Position numbers and translations under genes: made by a program. DNA of 64,000 bases from Desulfuromonas soudanensis (GTDB taxonomy: Bacteria > Desulfobacterota > Desulfuromonadia > Desulfuromonadales > WTL). Shown in pieces: positions 52,180 through 63,424 of the stretch (positions are counted from its first letter, which is position 1; each line of letters opens with the position of its first letter). Below the pieces are notes generated by a model, which ran no database searches, was not told the origin of the DNA, and saw only the letters and a list, made by a program, of their open reading frames with translations. Location of the stretch: the NCBI RefSeq assembly GCF_001278055.1, contig NZ_CP010802.1, forward strand, positions 3,286,001-3,350,000, given 5' to 3'.

Positions 52180-52197
52180 TCCCCCCCTTCGCTGTTG

Positions 52198-53592
<1,395 letters not shown>

Positions 53593-53753
53593 CTTTTCTC
53601 CCCCCTGTGCATGCATAGAACCTCAGCTGACCACGCCTGCGGGCGATTGTCAATCCTTGCCGCACCGCTCTTGCCCGGCGGCATAACCCTGTTAATATTA
53701 ATCGACTTTAGGGTCCATTCCGGATTTACCCTTCCCCTGGCGGCAGGGAGCCG

Positions 53754-55886
53754 ATGCAAAAGCGCCTCGCAAAAAAATCCAACCTCGCGTTCCTCGAGCA
53801 CAAGAGGCGGCAGATCGTCGTCTACGCCCTTGTGTACACCCTGGCGGCCTCCCTTCTTCTGGCGGCGGTGAGCATCCTCCCCCTGGTCAAGCTTTTGAAG
53901 GAACAGGAGGAAGGGAGTCTCCTCCAGGGGGCGAAGACGCGCACCCTGGCCATCGAGGAACACCTCTCCCGCCTCGCCGACATCGCCGGCCAGATCACCA
54001 GCCGCTCCGTGATCCGCGACCGGCTCGACGACTACCGCCAGGGGAAGGAAAGCCTGGCGGATCTCGAGGCCTTCACCCGTCCGCGCCTGCGGGACGCGAT
54101 GCAGCACGCCCCTGAAGTCTCGGGCATCTCCCGCTTCGACGACCGCGGGAAGCTCGTCGCCCGCACCGGGATCCCCCTCCCCCCGGAGATCCGCCCTCCG
54201 GCGCCAGCGGTTGCCGAGACGACCTTTTCCGACCCGGTCACCATCGGCAACGATCTCTACCTAGCGGTGAGCGCGCCGATTTTTCATGCCGGCAAAAGGA
54301 TCGGCACCGACATCGTCCTCTTTACCCTCTACAAATTGCAGGGGATCCTCTGGGATAGGGAAAGTCTCGGCAATACCGGCAACGCTCACCTCGGCGGGGG
54401 AAGCGCCGGTACGCCGACGATCTTTTTTCCCGGCTGCCGGGATGAAAGGGAAGTCTACAACAGACCGATCACCGAGCCCCTGTTTCTCGAAGCGATGCGC
54501 CGCAGTGCCAGGGACGAATCGGGGATCCTTCGTTCCGGCGACAACGGTGGCCCGAGGCACCTTCTTCTGGCCTACACCCCGGTCCGGCAGGGACGCTGGG
54601 TGCTCCTGATGACGATGAACGAACAGGAACTCTATTCCCGGGTGAACCGCCAGCTGCTTTCCGTCGGTCTGGTGGCTGTGGTGCTGGCCCTCTGCGCCGG
54701 CGCCGGGATGGTGCTCCTGCTGCGGCCCCTCACCGGCAAGGTGCTGATCTATTCGCGGGCCATGGAAAAACTCAACCGGGTTCTTCAGGAGCAGATCAGC
54801 GACCGGAAGCAGGCTGAAGAAAACCTGCGCCGCAGCGAACTCGGCTGGGAACTGACCTTCGAGTCGATCACCGATGCGGTGATGATCCTCGACACCCATG
54901 GCCGGCCGTTGAAAATGAACTCGGCGGCCGCCACTTTCCTCCGGGACCTCACCGGAACAGAAGGGGGAGAGGGGGTGTCTCTGGGCCTTCTCGGCATCGG
55001 CGGCACGGAGGAGCCGTCTCCCTTTTCCCGCATGCTGGAGAGCCGGCGCCCCGAGACCGGAGAACTCTTCGACCCGAACAACCGCCGCTACTTCACCATC
55101 GCCGTCTACCCGCTGCTGGACGAAGACGGGGAATTGCTCGGCGGGGTGCATATCGCCCACGACAAAACGGAGCAGAAGAACCTGGAGCAGATGAAGGACG
55201 ACCTCCTCTCCTCGGTCAGCCACGAAATGCGCACCCCCCTCACCGCCATGCTCGGATTCACCGAATTCCTGCTGGAACATGAAGTCGACCGGGACAGGCA
55301 GAGGGACTACCTGCAGACGGTGCACAAGGAAACGGAACGCCTCAGCGAGCTGATCGGCAACTTTCTCGACCTGCAGCGCCTCCAGGCCGATCTCAACCAT
55401 TATTCCTTCGAGCCCTTTGACGTCGCCCAACTCCTCGGGGAGGCCGCCCACCTCTTTTCCGTTGCCTCGAAGGAGCACTCCGTCGCCCTGGAGCTCCCCC
55501 CGGAACCGATTCGGGCCCGGGGCGACTACAACCGCCTCCTCCAGGTCCTGAAAAACCTCCTCGGCAACGCCATCAAGTATTCCCCCGGCGGCGGCACCAT
55601 CCACCTCGGCGCCGAGGAGGAGGAGGACCGGGTGAGAATCTGGGTCAGGGACGACGGCATGGGGATCCCCCAGCAGGCCCTGGACAAAATCTTCACCAAG
55701 TTCTACCGGGTGGATGACAGCGTAAGGCGAATGCCGGGGGGGGTCGGCCTCGGACTGGCGTTGGCCCGGGAGGTCCTGCGGGCCCACGGGGGACGGATCT
55801 GGGCGGAGAGCGCCCTGGGAAAGGGGAGCGCCTTCTATTTCACCCTCCCGTCCCTCGCCGCCGAAAAAAAAACGGCGGCAGAATAA
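53754..55886 (+). CDS. Membrane sensor histidine kinase with PAS domain
   Basis: A 710-residue kinase. A helix near residues 22-47 (VYTLAASLLLAAVSILPLV) starts an extracytoplasmic sensor of about 245 residues that looks Cache-like. A second helix follows near 295-320 (LVAVVLALCAGAGMVLLL). A cytoplasmic PAS domain spans about 360-470. HisKA has its His near 490 (SVSHEMRTPLTAMLGFTEFL trimmed), and HATPase_c has LLGNAIKYSPGGG, RDDGMGIP and GGVGLGLALAREVL. No response-regulator gene is adjacent, so it is an orphan kinase. AGGGAG precedes the ATG. Its 3' end overlaps the prfC terminator. Confidence 0.9.
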   Translation: MQKRLAKKSNLAFLEHKRRQIVVYALVYTLAASLLLAAVSILPLVKLLKEQEEGSLLQGAKTRTLAIEEHLSRLADIAGQITSRSVIRDRLDDYRQGKESLADLEAFTRPRLRDAMQHAPEVSGISRFDDRGKLVARTGIPLPPEIRPPAPAVAETTFSDPVTIGNDLYLAVSAPIFHAGKRIGTDIVLFTLYKLQGILWDRESLGNTGNAHLGGGSAGTPTIFFPGCRDEREVYNRPITEPLFLEAMRRSARDESGILRSGDNGGPRHLLLAYTPVRQGRWVLLMTMNEQELYSRVNRQLLSVGLVAVVLALCAGAGMVLLLRPLTGKVLIYSRAMEKLNRVLQEQISDRKQAEENLRRSELGWELTFESITDAVMILDTHGRPLKMNSAAATFLRDLTGTEGGEGVSLGLLGIGGTEEPSPFSRMLESRRPETGELFDPNNRRYFTIAVYPLLDEDGELLGGVHIAHDKTEQKNLEQMKDDLLSSVSHEMRTPLTAMLGFTEFLLEHEVDRDRQRDYLQTVHKETERLSELIGNFLDLQRLQADLNHYSFEPFDVAQLLGEAAHLFSVASKEHSVALELPPEPIRARGDYNRLLQVLKNLLGNAIKYSPGGGTIHLGAEEEEDRVRIWVRDDGMGIPQQALDKIFTKFYRVDDSVRRMPGGVGLGLALAREVLRAHGGRIWAESALGKGSAFYFTLPSLAAEKKTAAE

Positions 55887-55894
55887 ATCCGCCG
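55864..55894 (-). terminator. Terminator of prfC, overlapping the kinase 3' end
   Basis: On the minus strand CGGCGG and CCGCCG form a short stem around ATTTATTCTG, followed by nine T. The T-run is the AAAAAAAAA of the kinase's last codons. Confidence 0.7.
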
Positions 55895-55904
55895 CCGCCC
55901 CTTG

Positions 55905-57491
55905 TCAGCTGTGCTCTTTTGTTTTGTGGAAGACGATGTCGGGCCACTGCTCGATGACGTAGCCGAGACGCCATTCGCTGGGGGCGAGGAAGGCGAGATT
56001 CCCCTCGGCGTCGAGGGCGAGGTTCCCCTGGTTCTTCTTTTCGAATTCGTTGAATTTTTTCTGGTCGGCGCAGCTCACCCAGCGGGCGGTGGCAAACTCG
56101 ATCCCTTCGTACAGGGCATCGACTCCGTACTCGTCCTTGAGCCGGGCGACGATGACATCGAACTGCAGCACCCCCACGGCGCCGAGGATGTAGTCGCTGC
56201 TCATCAGCGGCCGAAAGAGCTGCACCGCCCCCTCTTCGGCCAACTGGAGCAAACCCTTGTCGAGCTGCTTGGTCTTCATGGGATTCTTCAGGCGCACCCG
56301 GCGGAAATGTTCGGGGGCGAAACTGGGGATGCCGGTGAACTTGAGGGGCTCCTTGTCGCTGAAGGTATCGCCGATCTTGATGGTGCCGTGGTTATGAATG
56401 CCGATGATGTCGCCGGGCCAGGCCTCTTCGATATTGGTGCGGTCCTGGGCCATGAAGATGGTGGCATTGGCGATCTGCACGTCCTTGCCGATGCGGTGAT
56501 GGCGCACCTTCATCCCGCGCCTGAATTTGCCGGAGCAGATCCGCAGAAAGGCGATGCGGTCGCGGTGTGCCGGATCCATGTTCGCCTGGATCTTGAAGAC
56601 GAAGCCGGAAAATTCCTCCTCGTAGGGGGAGACCATGCGGGTGGCGGTGGCCCGGGGACCGGGACCGGGAGCCTGCTCGACGAAGGCGTCGAGGAGTTCC
56701 TGGACCCCGAAGTTGTTCACGGCGCTGCCGAAGAAGACCGGGGTCTGGTTTCCCTTGAGGTATTCGGCGGGATCGAAGGGGCTGGCCGCCCCCTCGAGGA
56801 GTTCGATATCGTTCCGCAGTTCGGCGGCCTGGCTGCCGAGGAGCTCGTCTAGACGCGGATCGGCGAGGTCCTCGATGACGATCCCGTCGGAAAACCGGGT
56901 TTCCTGCCCCGGAACAAAGAGATGGAGCTGCTTGCGGTAGAGGTTGTAAGTGCCGCGAAAACACTTCCCCATGCCGATCGGCCAGGAGAGGGGGGCGCAT
57001 TCGATCTGCAGCGTCTCCTCGATATTGGAGAGGAGATCGAGGGGATCGAGTCCTTCGCGGTCGAGTTTGTTGATGAAGGTCATGATGGGGGTGTTGCGCA
57101 TGCGGCAGACCTCCATCAGCTTTTCGGTCTGGGTCTCGACCCCCTTGCCGCTGTCGATGACCATGAGCGCCGAGTCGACGGCCGTCAGAACCCGGTAGGT
57201 ATCCTCGGAGAAGTCCTGGTGACCCGGGGTGTCGAGGAGATTGACCTCGTAGTCGCGGTAATTGAATTTCATCACCGAGGAGGTCACGGAAATGCCGCGC
57301 TCGCGCTCCATCGTCATCCAGTCGCTGGTGGCGTGCCGGGAGGCCTTGCGCGCCTTCACCGCACCGGCCATCTGAATCGCGCCGCCGAAAAGGAGCAGCT
57401 TTTCCGTGAGGGTGGTCTTGCCGGCGTCGGGGTGACTGATAATGCCAAAAGTGCGGCGGCGATCGATTTCCTGCTGGTTGTGTTTCTTCAC
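55905..57491 (-). CDS. prfC: Peptide chain release factor 3
   Basis: A 528-residue translational GTPase, the same length as the E. coli protein. G1 is [16 protein letters not shown], switch regions include [15 protein letters not shown]3 is [16 protein letters not shown], and G4 is FINKLDREG. Domain II and III blocks ([39 protein letters not shown]) follow. RF3 releases RF1 and RF2 from the ribosome after termination. The start is a GTG at 57489-57491, six bases after GAGGA; the open frame continues far upstream across the next two genes but is not coding there. It converges on the sensor kinase gene. Confidence 0.96.
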   Translation of the reverse strand: MKKHNQQEIDRRRTFGIISHPDAGKTTLTEKLLLFGGAIQMAGAVKARKASRHATSDWMTMERERGISVTSSVMKFNYRDYEVNLLDTPGHQDFSEDTYRVLTAVDSALMVIDSGKGVETQTEKLMEVCRMRNTPIMTFINKLDREGLDPLDLLSNIEETLQIECAPLSWPIGMGKCFRGTYNLYRKQLHLFVPGQETRFSDGIVIEDLADPRLDELLGSQAAELRNDIELLEGAASPFDPAEYLKGNQTPVFFGSAVNNFGVQELLDAFVEQAPGPGPRATATRMVSPYEEEFSGFVFKIQANMDPAHRDRIAFLRICSGKFRRGMKVRHHRIGKDVQIANATIFMAQDRTNIEEAWPGDIIGIHNHGTIKIGDTFSDKEPLKFTGIPSFAPEHFRRVRLKNPMKTKQLDKGLLQLAEEGAVQLFRPLMSSDYILGAVGVLQFDVIVARLKDEYGVDALYEGIEFATARWVSCADQKKFNEFEKKNQGNLALDAEGNLAFLAPSEWRLGYVIEQWPDIVFHKTKEHS

Positions 57492-57677
57492 TGCGATCCT
57501 CAATCTGCTGATTCCGGTGATCCTCGACGGCGACGAAAAATACGGGACCATCCCGGGCCCGGTCGACCTGTGATAATAACTCAAAAATGCCGCCGGGGTC
57601 AATCCCGCCTTGCGTTGTCGAAACAATCCCGGCACACTTAAAAGAAAATTTGCTCCCCGAACCTGGAAAGGCAACTC

Positions 57678-59024
57678 ATGGCAAAAAAAAGACTGATAGT
57701 GATCGGTGGCGACGCTGCGGGGATGAGCGCGGCCGCCAAAGCAAGGCGCCTCGATGCGGACCTTGGGATTACCGTTTTCGAACGCTCTCCCCACACCTCC
57801 TATTCGGCCTGCGGCATGCCCTACTACATCGCCGGCATGGTCGAAAAGGTCGAGGATCTGATCTCCCGCACCCCCGAGGTTTTCCGCGACAAATACAGTA
57901 TCGACGCCCGCATCCTCCACGAGGTCACGGCCATCGACCCGGCCGCCGGGCGGGTACAGGTCGTCGATCGCCAGAGCAGGAAGGAATCCTGGGAACCCTA
58001 CGACCAGCTCCTCATCGCCACCGGCGCCCTCCCCTTCTGTCCCGAACTCCCCGGCTCGGACGCCCGGGGGATCTTCGGACTCTCCACCTTGCAGAGCGGG
58101 ATCCGGGTACGCCGGGCTCTCGACGAGGAGAAACCGCGGCGGGCGGTGGTCGTAGGCGGCGGCTACATCGGCCTGGAGATGGCCGAAGCCCTGATCCGGC
58201 GGGGGCTGGAGGTTTCCCTGATCCAGCGCGGACCGCAGGTGATGGAGACCCTCGATGCGAAGATGGGGGCCCTGATCTCGGAGGCGCTGCGGGAAATCGG
58301 CGTACAGCTCTACCTTGAGGAGTCGCTGACCGGATTCGAGGTCCAGGACGGCCGGGTGACCGCCGCCGTGACGACCAACCGCACCCTGCCGGCGGACATC
58401 GTCATCCTCGGCATGGGGACCCGCCCCAACACAGCCCTGGCCGCAGCGGCCGGGATTCCCCTCGGCGTCAAGGGGGCCCTGAAGGTCAACGCCCGCATGC
58501 AGACGGAAACTTCCGGCATCTGGGGGGCGGGGGACTGCGCCGAATCCTTTCACCTGGTCAGTCGGGAGCCGGTGCACATCGCCCTCGGCACCATCGCCAA
58601 CAAACAGGGGACCGTCGCCGGCACCAATCTCGGGGACGGCTACGCCACCTTTCCCGGGGTGGTGGGGACGGCGGTGAGCAAAATCTGCAAATACGAGGTC
58701 GCCCGCACCGGACTGCAGGAGAGGGATCTCCTCAGGCTCGGCCTGCAATACGACACGGCGACGATCAAGAGCCGCACCCGGGCCGGCTATTATCCCGGAG
58801 CGGGGCACATCACCGTCAAGCTCCTCGCCGAAAAGGGGAGCGGCCGCCTCCTCGGCGGACAGATCGTCGGCCTCGAAGGGGCGGCCAAACGCATCGATAT
58901 CCTCGCCACCGCCCTTCACGCCGGGATGACCGTGCAGCAGATCGTCGATCTCGACCTCTCCTACGCCCCCCCCTTCTCCCCGGTGTGGGACCCGGTTCAG
59001 ACCGCCGCCCGGCAGCTGATCTAA
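57678..59024 (+). CDS. CoA-disulfide reductase / NADH oxidase-like flavoprotein
   Basis: A 448-residue member of the single-cysteine pyridine nucleotide-disulfide reductases. The FAD-binding Rossmann start is [20 protein letters not shown]. The redox Cys is in [14 protein letters not shown] (Cys45). NAD(P)H binding is [17 protein letters not shown], the second FAD motif is [10 protein letters not shown], and the C-terminal dimerisation domain ends [13 protein letters not shown]. Relatives reduce CoA disulfide, polysulfide/sulfur or oxygen. In a sulfur-metabolising deltaproteobacterium a polysulfide or CoA role is likely; the sequence does not decide. AAGGCAA precedes the ATG. Its stop overlaps the end of the convergent permease gene by four bases. 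Confidence 0.88.
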   Translation: MAKKRLIVIGGDAAGMSAAAKARRLDADLGITVFERSPHTSYSACGMPYYIAGMVEKVEDLISRTPEVFRDKYSIDARILHEVTAIDPAAGRVQVVDRQSRKESWEPYDQLLIATGALPFCPELPGSDARGIFGLSTLQSGIRVRRALDEEKPRRAVVVGGGYIGLEMAEALIRRGLEVSLIQRGPQVMETLDAKMGALISEALREIGVQLYLEESLTGFEVQDGRVTAAVTTNRTLPADIVILGMGTRPNTALAAAAGIPLGVKGALKVNARMQTETSGIWGAGDCAESFHLVSREPVHIALGTIANKQGTVAGTNLGDGYATFPGVVGTAVSKICKYEVARTGLQERDLLRLGLQYDTATIKSRTRAGYYPGAGHITVKLLAEKGSGRLLGGQIVGLEGAAKRIDILATALHAGMTVQQIVDLDLSYAPPFSPVWDPVQTAARQLI

Positions 59025-60268
59025 CCGGGAAACTGCCAGCGAATCCACAGCCACAGCGCCGCCATCCCCAGGGTGATCAGGGTGACCGGCACTCCGACCC
59101 GGAGGTGCTCCCGCCAGGAGATCGCCACCCCGAGACGGGCGGCCTGGTCGATGACGATGATGTTGGCGATACTGCCGACGACGAGAAGATTCCCCGCCAG
59201 AGTGCTTGCCAGAGCGAGGACCGCGCCGGAGAGGGGGTGGTCGGCGAGGGGGAGGAGGAGCATCACCGCCGGGACGTTGGAGACCAGGTTGGAGAGGGGG
59301 ACGGTCAGGGCGAAGAGCCAGGCGGGACGGGCGAGATCGACCCCCGCCCGCTGCAGCAGGGCGAAACCGCCGCCGAGGAGTCCTGAAGATGCCAGGGCGT
59401 GATTGACCACGAAGAGGCCGATGAAGAGGATCAAAAGGTGCCAGTCGACGAGGGCGAGGATGTTGCCGGAGCGCATGCGCCGGCTGCAGAGGAGGATCCC
59501 CGCCGCCGCCAGGGCCAAAACCTCCCGCGGCCAGGGGGCAAAGAGAAAGGCGGCCGTCAGCAGGACGACCACCAGAACCCCCTTGCCGCTCTGCCAGCGG
59601 TCGAAGGGAGGGGCCTGCGGTTCGACGACGACGGTGCCACGGAGCCAGTCGCTTCCCACCTGACGGCGCACCACCCACCACACCGCGACCAGGCCGCAGA
59701 GAGCGGGAGGGACGGCATCGAGAAGGTAGCCGCCGAAGGAGAGGCGGAGGGTCTGGCCGATGAGCATGTTCTGCGGATTGCCGATCAGGGTGGCGGCCGA
59801 GCCGACATTGGCGGCGCAGGCCAGGGCGAGGAGAAACGGCCTTGGGTCGAGGCCGCGGCGGGAGCAGCCGACGACCAGGATCGGCGCCATGGCCAGGCAG
59901 ACGATGTCATTGGCCAAAAGGGCCGAGAGGAGGCCGGCGGTGAGGACCAGCAGCGCCAACAGGCGCGAAGGGGGGATATCCGTTGCCGCCAGGCGCCCCG
60001 TCAGTTCCGAGTAGAAGCCGCCGAGGCGCAGCTGCGCCGAGACCACCATCAGCCCGAAGAGAAGTGCAAGGGTTGATCCGTCAAGAGCCCCCCAGGCCTG
60101 GCCCGGGGTGAGCTTCCCCGTCGCCAGCAGGGCGATGGCCCCGAGGAGCGCCACGCCGGTGCGGTCGAGGGCCAGCCCCGGCACCTTCCCCAGAATCATC
60201 CCCCCATAGACGACAAGAAAAATCGCCAGAACCGTACTGTCCAAGAAAGCGCACTCCGAAATCGGCAA
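59021..60268 (-). CDS. SLC13/ArsB-type anion permease
   Basis: A 415-residue protein with about 11 membrane helices of the ion transporter superfamily (ArsB/NhaD/SLC13). Diagnostic parts are [20 protein letters not shown] in the first half and [20 protein letters not shown] in the second, the paired N-D and N-P loops of ArsB-like permeases, and [20 protein letters not shown] (shown trimmed), matching the [12 protein letters not shown] signature. The substrate may be arsenite, a dicarboxylate or another anion. No ars genes are nearby, so arsenite is not favoured. The ATG at 60268 has no strong ribosome-binding site. Confidence 0.82.
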   Translation of the reverse strand: MPISECAFLDSTVLAIFLVVYGGMILGKVPGLALDRTGVALLGAIALLATGKLTPGQAWGALDGSTLALLFGLMVVSAQLRLGGFYSELTGRLAATDIPPSRLLALLVLTAGLLSALLANDIVCLAMAPILVVGCSRRGLDPRPFLLALACAANVGSAATLIGNPQNMLIGQTLRLSFGGYLLDAVPPALCGLVAVWWVVRRQVGSDWLRGTVVVEPQAPPFDRWQSGKGVLVVVLLTAAFLFAPWPREVLALAAAGILLCSRRMRSGNILALVDWHLLILFIGLFVVNHALASSGLLGGGFALLQRAGVDLARPAWLFALTVPLSNLVSNVPAVMLLLPLADHPLSGAVLALASTLAGNLLVVGSIANIIVIDQAARLGVAISWREHLRVGVPVTLITLGMAALWLWIRWQFPG

Positions 60269-60292
60269 GGGTTGAGAAAACGGTCGACGAGG

Positions 60293-61141
60293 TCAATCGT
60301 CCGTACCGGCAACGGCCCCGACTCCGGTGGACCGGGCGAGGAACAGGGGGGCGGATATCTCGGGAAGGAGGTTTCGCCGCACGATTTCCTTCTTCACCCT
60401 CTCCAGGATGTCGCTGGCCAGGAGGCGCTCGAAACGGACATCGAGGACATAGGCCTTGATGCGGAACCGGCTGAGAAAGGCGCGATCGAAGTGATCGTCC
60501 ACCATGACGATGATCGGCTTTTTGAGGTAGACATAGGGGGAGCAGGCGGCGGCTTCGGCGGCCAGAGCCTTGACTTCCTGGACATCGACGGTCGCCGGGA
60601 GGTGAAATTCGGTGACGACCATCTCATCCAGGGATCCGTTGTTGGCATTGGACACCGCCACGCTCAGAACCAGGGCGTTGGGGAGGGTCACCGCGCTGTC
60701 ATCGAAGGTCTGAAGACGGGTGGACCGCAGGCCGATGTTGGTCACCTCGCCGTATTGGCCGCCAACATCGACCATGTCTCCGACCCGAAAGGGGCGGTCG
60801 AAGAGGATGAGGATGCCGGCGATGATATTCCTGATCAGGTCCTGGGCCCCGAGACCGAGGGCGAGGCCGACCCCGGCGCTGATGGCAACCAGGGTATTCA
60901 TCGGCGGCTGGACGATGCCGAAGATGATGAAAGCGACGGCTCCGACCCAGAGAACGAGTCGCAGTACCGGATAGAAGCTGGCGATGAAGAGCCGGGATCG
61001 ACTGAATTTTCTCGCCAGCCAGTTCGAGAGGATGCGCAATCCCCAGACCACCCCCCAGACCATGAAAAAAAAGACCAGTGCTGACGTGATCTTGGTGAAG
61101 GAAAACTGTTCGATGAGTGTCTTGAGTGTCTCGTCCGGCAC
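60293..61141 (-). CDS. MscS-type mechanosensitive channel
   Basis: A 282-residue protein with two or three helices before the pore helix. The pore segment and beta domain are clear: AISAGVGLALGLGAQDLIRN, then GILILFDRPFRVGDMVDVGG and GEVTNIGLRSTRLQTFDDSA. These are the most conserved regions of MscS. It opens when membrane tension rises and releases solutes under osmotic downshift. It begins 11 bp after the stop of the ATPase gene upstream, so the two are cotranscribed. Confidence 0.92.
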   Translation of the reverse strand: MPDETLKTLIEQFSFTKITSALVFFFMVWGVVWGLRILSNWLARKFSRSRLFIASFYPVLRLVLWVGAVAFIIFGIVQPPMNTLVAISAGVGLALGLGAQDLIRNIIAGILILFDRPFRVGDMVDVGGQYGEVTNIGLRSTRLQTFDDSAVTLPNALVLSVAVSNANNGSLDEMVVTEFHLPATVDVQEVKALAAEAAACSPYVYLKKPIIVMVDDHFDRAFLSRFRIKAYVLDVRFERLLASDILERVKKEIVRRNLLPEISAPLFLARSTGVGAVAGTDD

Positions 61142-61152
61142 GGTCTACCCCT

Positions 61153-63366
61153 CTAGTAAAGAATATTCATCGATTGAAGGGTGGCGGTCACCGGCCCGAA
61201 GAAGATCGGGTTGAAGGTATAGCTCACCGGCAGCTCGCAGTTCTTGCCCCCCTGGATCATCAATAGGTTCAGCTGGGCGAGATAACCGAGGACAAGGCGG
61301 CTCTCCAGGAGGGTGCAGCGAAAGATGGAGCCATGTTCCTCGGGAGAAAGCCCGCCGTGGCTGACCACTTCGGCAAGGGCGAAGAGATACTTTTGGTCCA
61401 GGGCGCGAAGGGCTCCGTAGCTCAGCTTGGCGAGAGGGCTGACTTTGAGGATCGCCTCTTCGGCATCATAATCCAGGCTGAGCAGCCAGTAAAAAAGAGC
61501 CGCTTCAATATTGCCGCCACTGGCCACAAAGAGTTCGTGAAAGAAGCGGTCCTCAAGACTTTTTTTCGTCTCGGCGGAGTCCGCCGCCGGCTCCCCTTCC
61601 CTGGGAAGAAAAGCCAGGGGAAGTCCCGAGGTCTCCTGACGCAGCAGGATAGCCGCGCGGATCGTCTCCTGCGAGTGAAACAGAGTCGGGACCTGGTGGG
61701 TGAAGTAGCGGCTCATACCCAGGAGATAATCGAGACGCTGCCAGGCCACCTTGCGAAAGGTGACCACCCAGAGAAGGTGGCGCCGGGTCGCCATCAACAC
61801 ATAGAGAAATGCCTCCACCCCCCGCCGTCCGCCGATAGTTCGCAAAAAGATGTTGTGCCCCTGTTCGATAATAAGGATCTTCCCTGGACGACTGTGCAAA
61901 AACTCGACGACCTCGTCCAGACCGCCAAAGGGTTCGCCGGGACGAAACCACTCGGCAAAAAGATGCAGCACATCACTTTCGCCGCGCAGGCGTCGGGCAA
62001 TGATTTTCCGGTCGACCTCCGCCTCGAAACCGAATTCGCTCTCGAAGGAGTTCACCAGCGATGTCTTGCCGCTCCCCTCGGGACCGATCACGGCAACGCT
62101 GCATGCCCGACCGGCCGCCCAGCGCTGGTAGAGCCCTTCGAAGGTGGTCAGTTCATCCTCTCGGGCGACAAGAAACTCCCGATTCTTCAGCGGACCCAGG
62201 GTGTAGAGGCGCCGGAAGAGGAGGGGCAGCTTCTCGGCCCGCAACAGCACCTCGGCCGGGGAAGGGAGATCGGTGAATTGCAGCAGGGTCTGCTCGGGGG
62301 GGGTCTCCCACCCGAGCAGAGCTGCAAGGCGCCCTTTCAGAGCGACAAGACGCGAACGGATCCCCCCGACGTATTGCACCCAGTCCCGCCGTTCCTGAGC
62401 CAAAAGTTTCTGCAGCCGCCGAGACAGTCGAGTCGGCAGCCGCTTCAGGCTCCGCCCGAAACGCAGAAACCGGGAGCGCAGAAACCCCGCCCACTCGAGC
62501 TCGGCGGCAGGGGCGACGTGCAGCAGGACCCACTCCTCTTCCATGCCGGAGGGAATCGTTCGCAGAAAATCCCGCAGGGCCGCACCGAGCGTGAAGAGCT
62601 TCTTCCGGGCATCGTCCAGGGCGGCCAGGGTCAACATCCTGGCGCCGTCAAGACGGGGAAAAAGATCCTCGACTTCGGCAGGTTCCACGGCGGAAGTCGA
62701 GACACCCTCCTCCAGTTCCGCGGCCGCCGTCTCCAGGTGAAAGCGCACCCCGCGCCAGAGCGCGGCAAGAGCCGCTGCGGAGGCCGCGTAGGTCTCTTCA
62801 TAACCGCGCACCAGGGGGTGAGAGGAAAGATCTTCCACAGAGGGAAGGACCCGGGTCACCAGCGCCCTCAGGGGGATTTTCCTCGGGGGGAGGAGTCTGA
62901 GCCCGTGCCTGGGCTGGATCAGCTCGGCGGGGAGTGCTGCGACGGCCTCCTGCTGCGCCCGGAGCACGTTTTCGACCAGGGAAAGAACAAGCTTTTTTTT
63001 CGGAGCGAATTGAAACAATTCACGCTCCAGGGCAGGCTGCATCTTCTTGCCGAGGAACACCAGAAACCCGTCGATCTCGTCGGCGGTTTTTTTCAGGGCC
63101 GCCCCCGAACAGGGTCTGTCCGCCGAGGCAAGGTCGAAGGTGGCCGTCAGGCGCTTCAGGCCGCTGTCGAATTCGGCCGCCGCCTCGGCGAAGGCTTTTT
63201 CAAGGAGAGCATCGGCCTCGGCAAGACGCCCGGCCGCATCCACAGTGGTCTGGCGCTCCCGCTCTTTCAGGGACCGGAAGAACTCCGCAAGCATCTCGCT
63301 GTTCTCTTTTCTTGTCGCAGTCTCTGTTGTCGACGGCGGCGCGGCATGATCCCGGCTCTTTTTCAC
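61153..63366 (-). CDS. P-loop ATPase with long helical N-terminus, unknown
   Basis: A 737-residue protein. The first 410 residues are mostly helical, rich in Ala, Leu, Glu and Arg, with coiled-coil character and basic stretches (FLRFGRSLKRLPTRLSRRLQ). A P-loop ATPase domain follows, with Walker A VIGPEGSGKTSLVNSF near 430, Walker B-like KILIIEQGHN near 500, and a STAND/ORC-like tail to the end (YFTHQVPTLFHSQETIRAAI). It is soluble as far as I can see. The start is a GTG after GGAG. It lies between CorA-type and MscS-type transporter genes in one probable operon, so it may control or sense them; I know no described system like this. Confidence 0.75.
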   Translation of the reverse strand: MKKSRDHAAPPSTTETATRKENSEMLAEFFRSLKERERQTTVDAAGRLAEADALLEKAFAEAAAEFDSGLKRLTATFDLASADRPCSGAALKKTADEIDGFLVFLGKKMQPALERELFQFAPKKKLVLSLVENVLRAQQEAVAALPAELIQPRHGLRLLPPRKIPLRALVTRVLPSVEDLSSHPLVRGYEETYAASAAALAALWRGVRFHLETAAAELEEGVSTSAVEPAEVEDLFPRLDGARMLTLAALDDARKKLFTLGAALRDFLRTIPSGMEEEWVLLHVAPAAELEWAGFLRSRFLRFGRSLKRLPTRLSRRLQKLLAQERRDWVQYVGGIRSRLVALKGRLAALLGWETPPEQTLLQFTDLPSPAEVLLRAEKLPLLFRRLYTLGPLKNREFLVAREDELTTFEGLYQRWAAGRACSVAVIGPEGSGKTSLVNSFESEFGFEAEVDRKIIARRLRGESDVLHLFAEWFRPGEPFGGLDEVVEFLHSRPGKILIIEQGHNIFLRTIGGRRGVEAFLYVLMATRRHLLWVVTFRKVAWQRLDYLLGMSRYFTHQVPTLFHSQETIRAAILLRQETSGLPLAFLPREGEPAADSAETKKSLEDRFFHELFVASGGNIEAALFYWLLSLDYDAEEAILKVSPLAKLSYGALRALDQKYLFALAEVVSHGGLSPEEHGSIFRCTLLESRLVLGYLAQLNLLMIQGGKNCELPVSYTFNPIFFGPVTATLQSMNILY

Positions 63367-63424
63367 AAACAGTCTCCGTTGCGGTTAACCTTCCAGACCT
63401 GAATATTCCATTGTGCCCCTGGCG

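Noticed and set aside
55905-59681. A single very long open frame of more than 1250 codons on the minus strand
   Set aside because: Only the part up to 57491 matches RF3. The rest is antisense to the flavoprotein gene and part of the permease gene, has biased arginine/proline composition, and reflects high GC.
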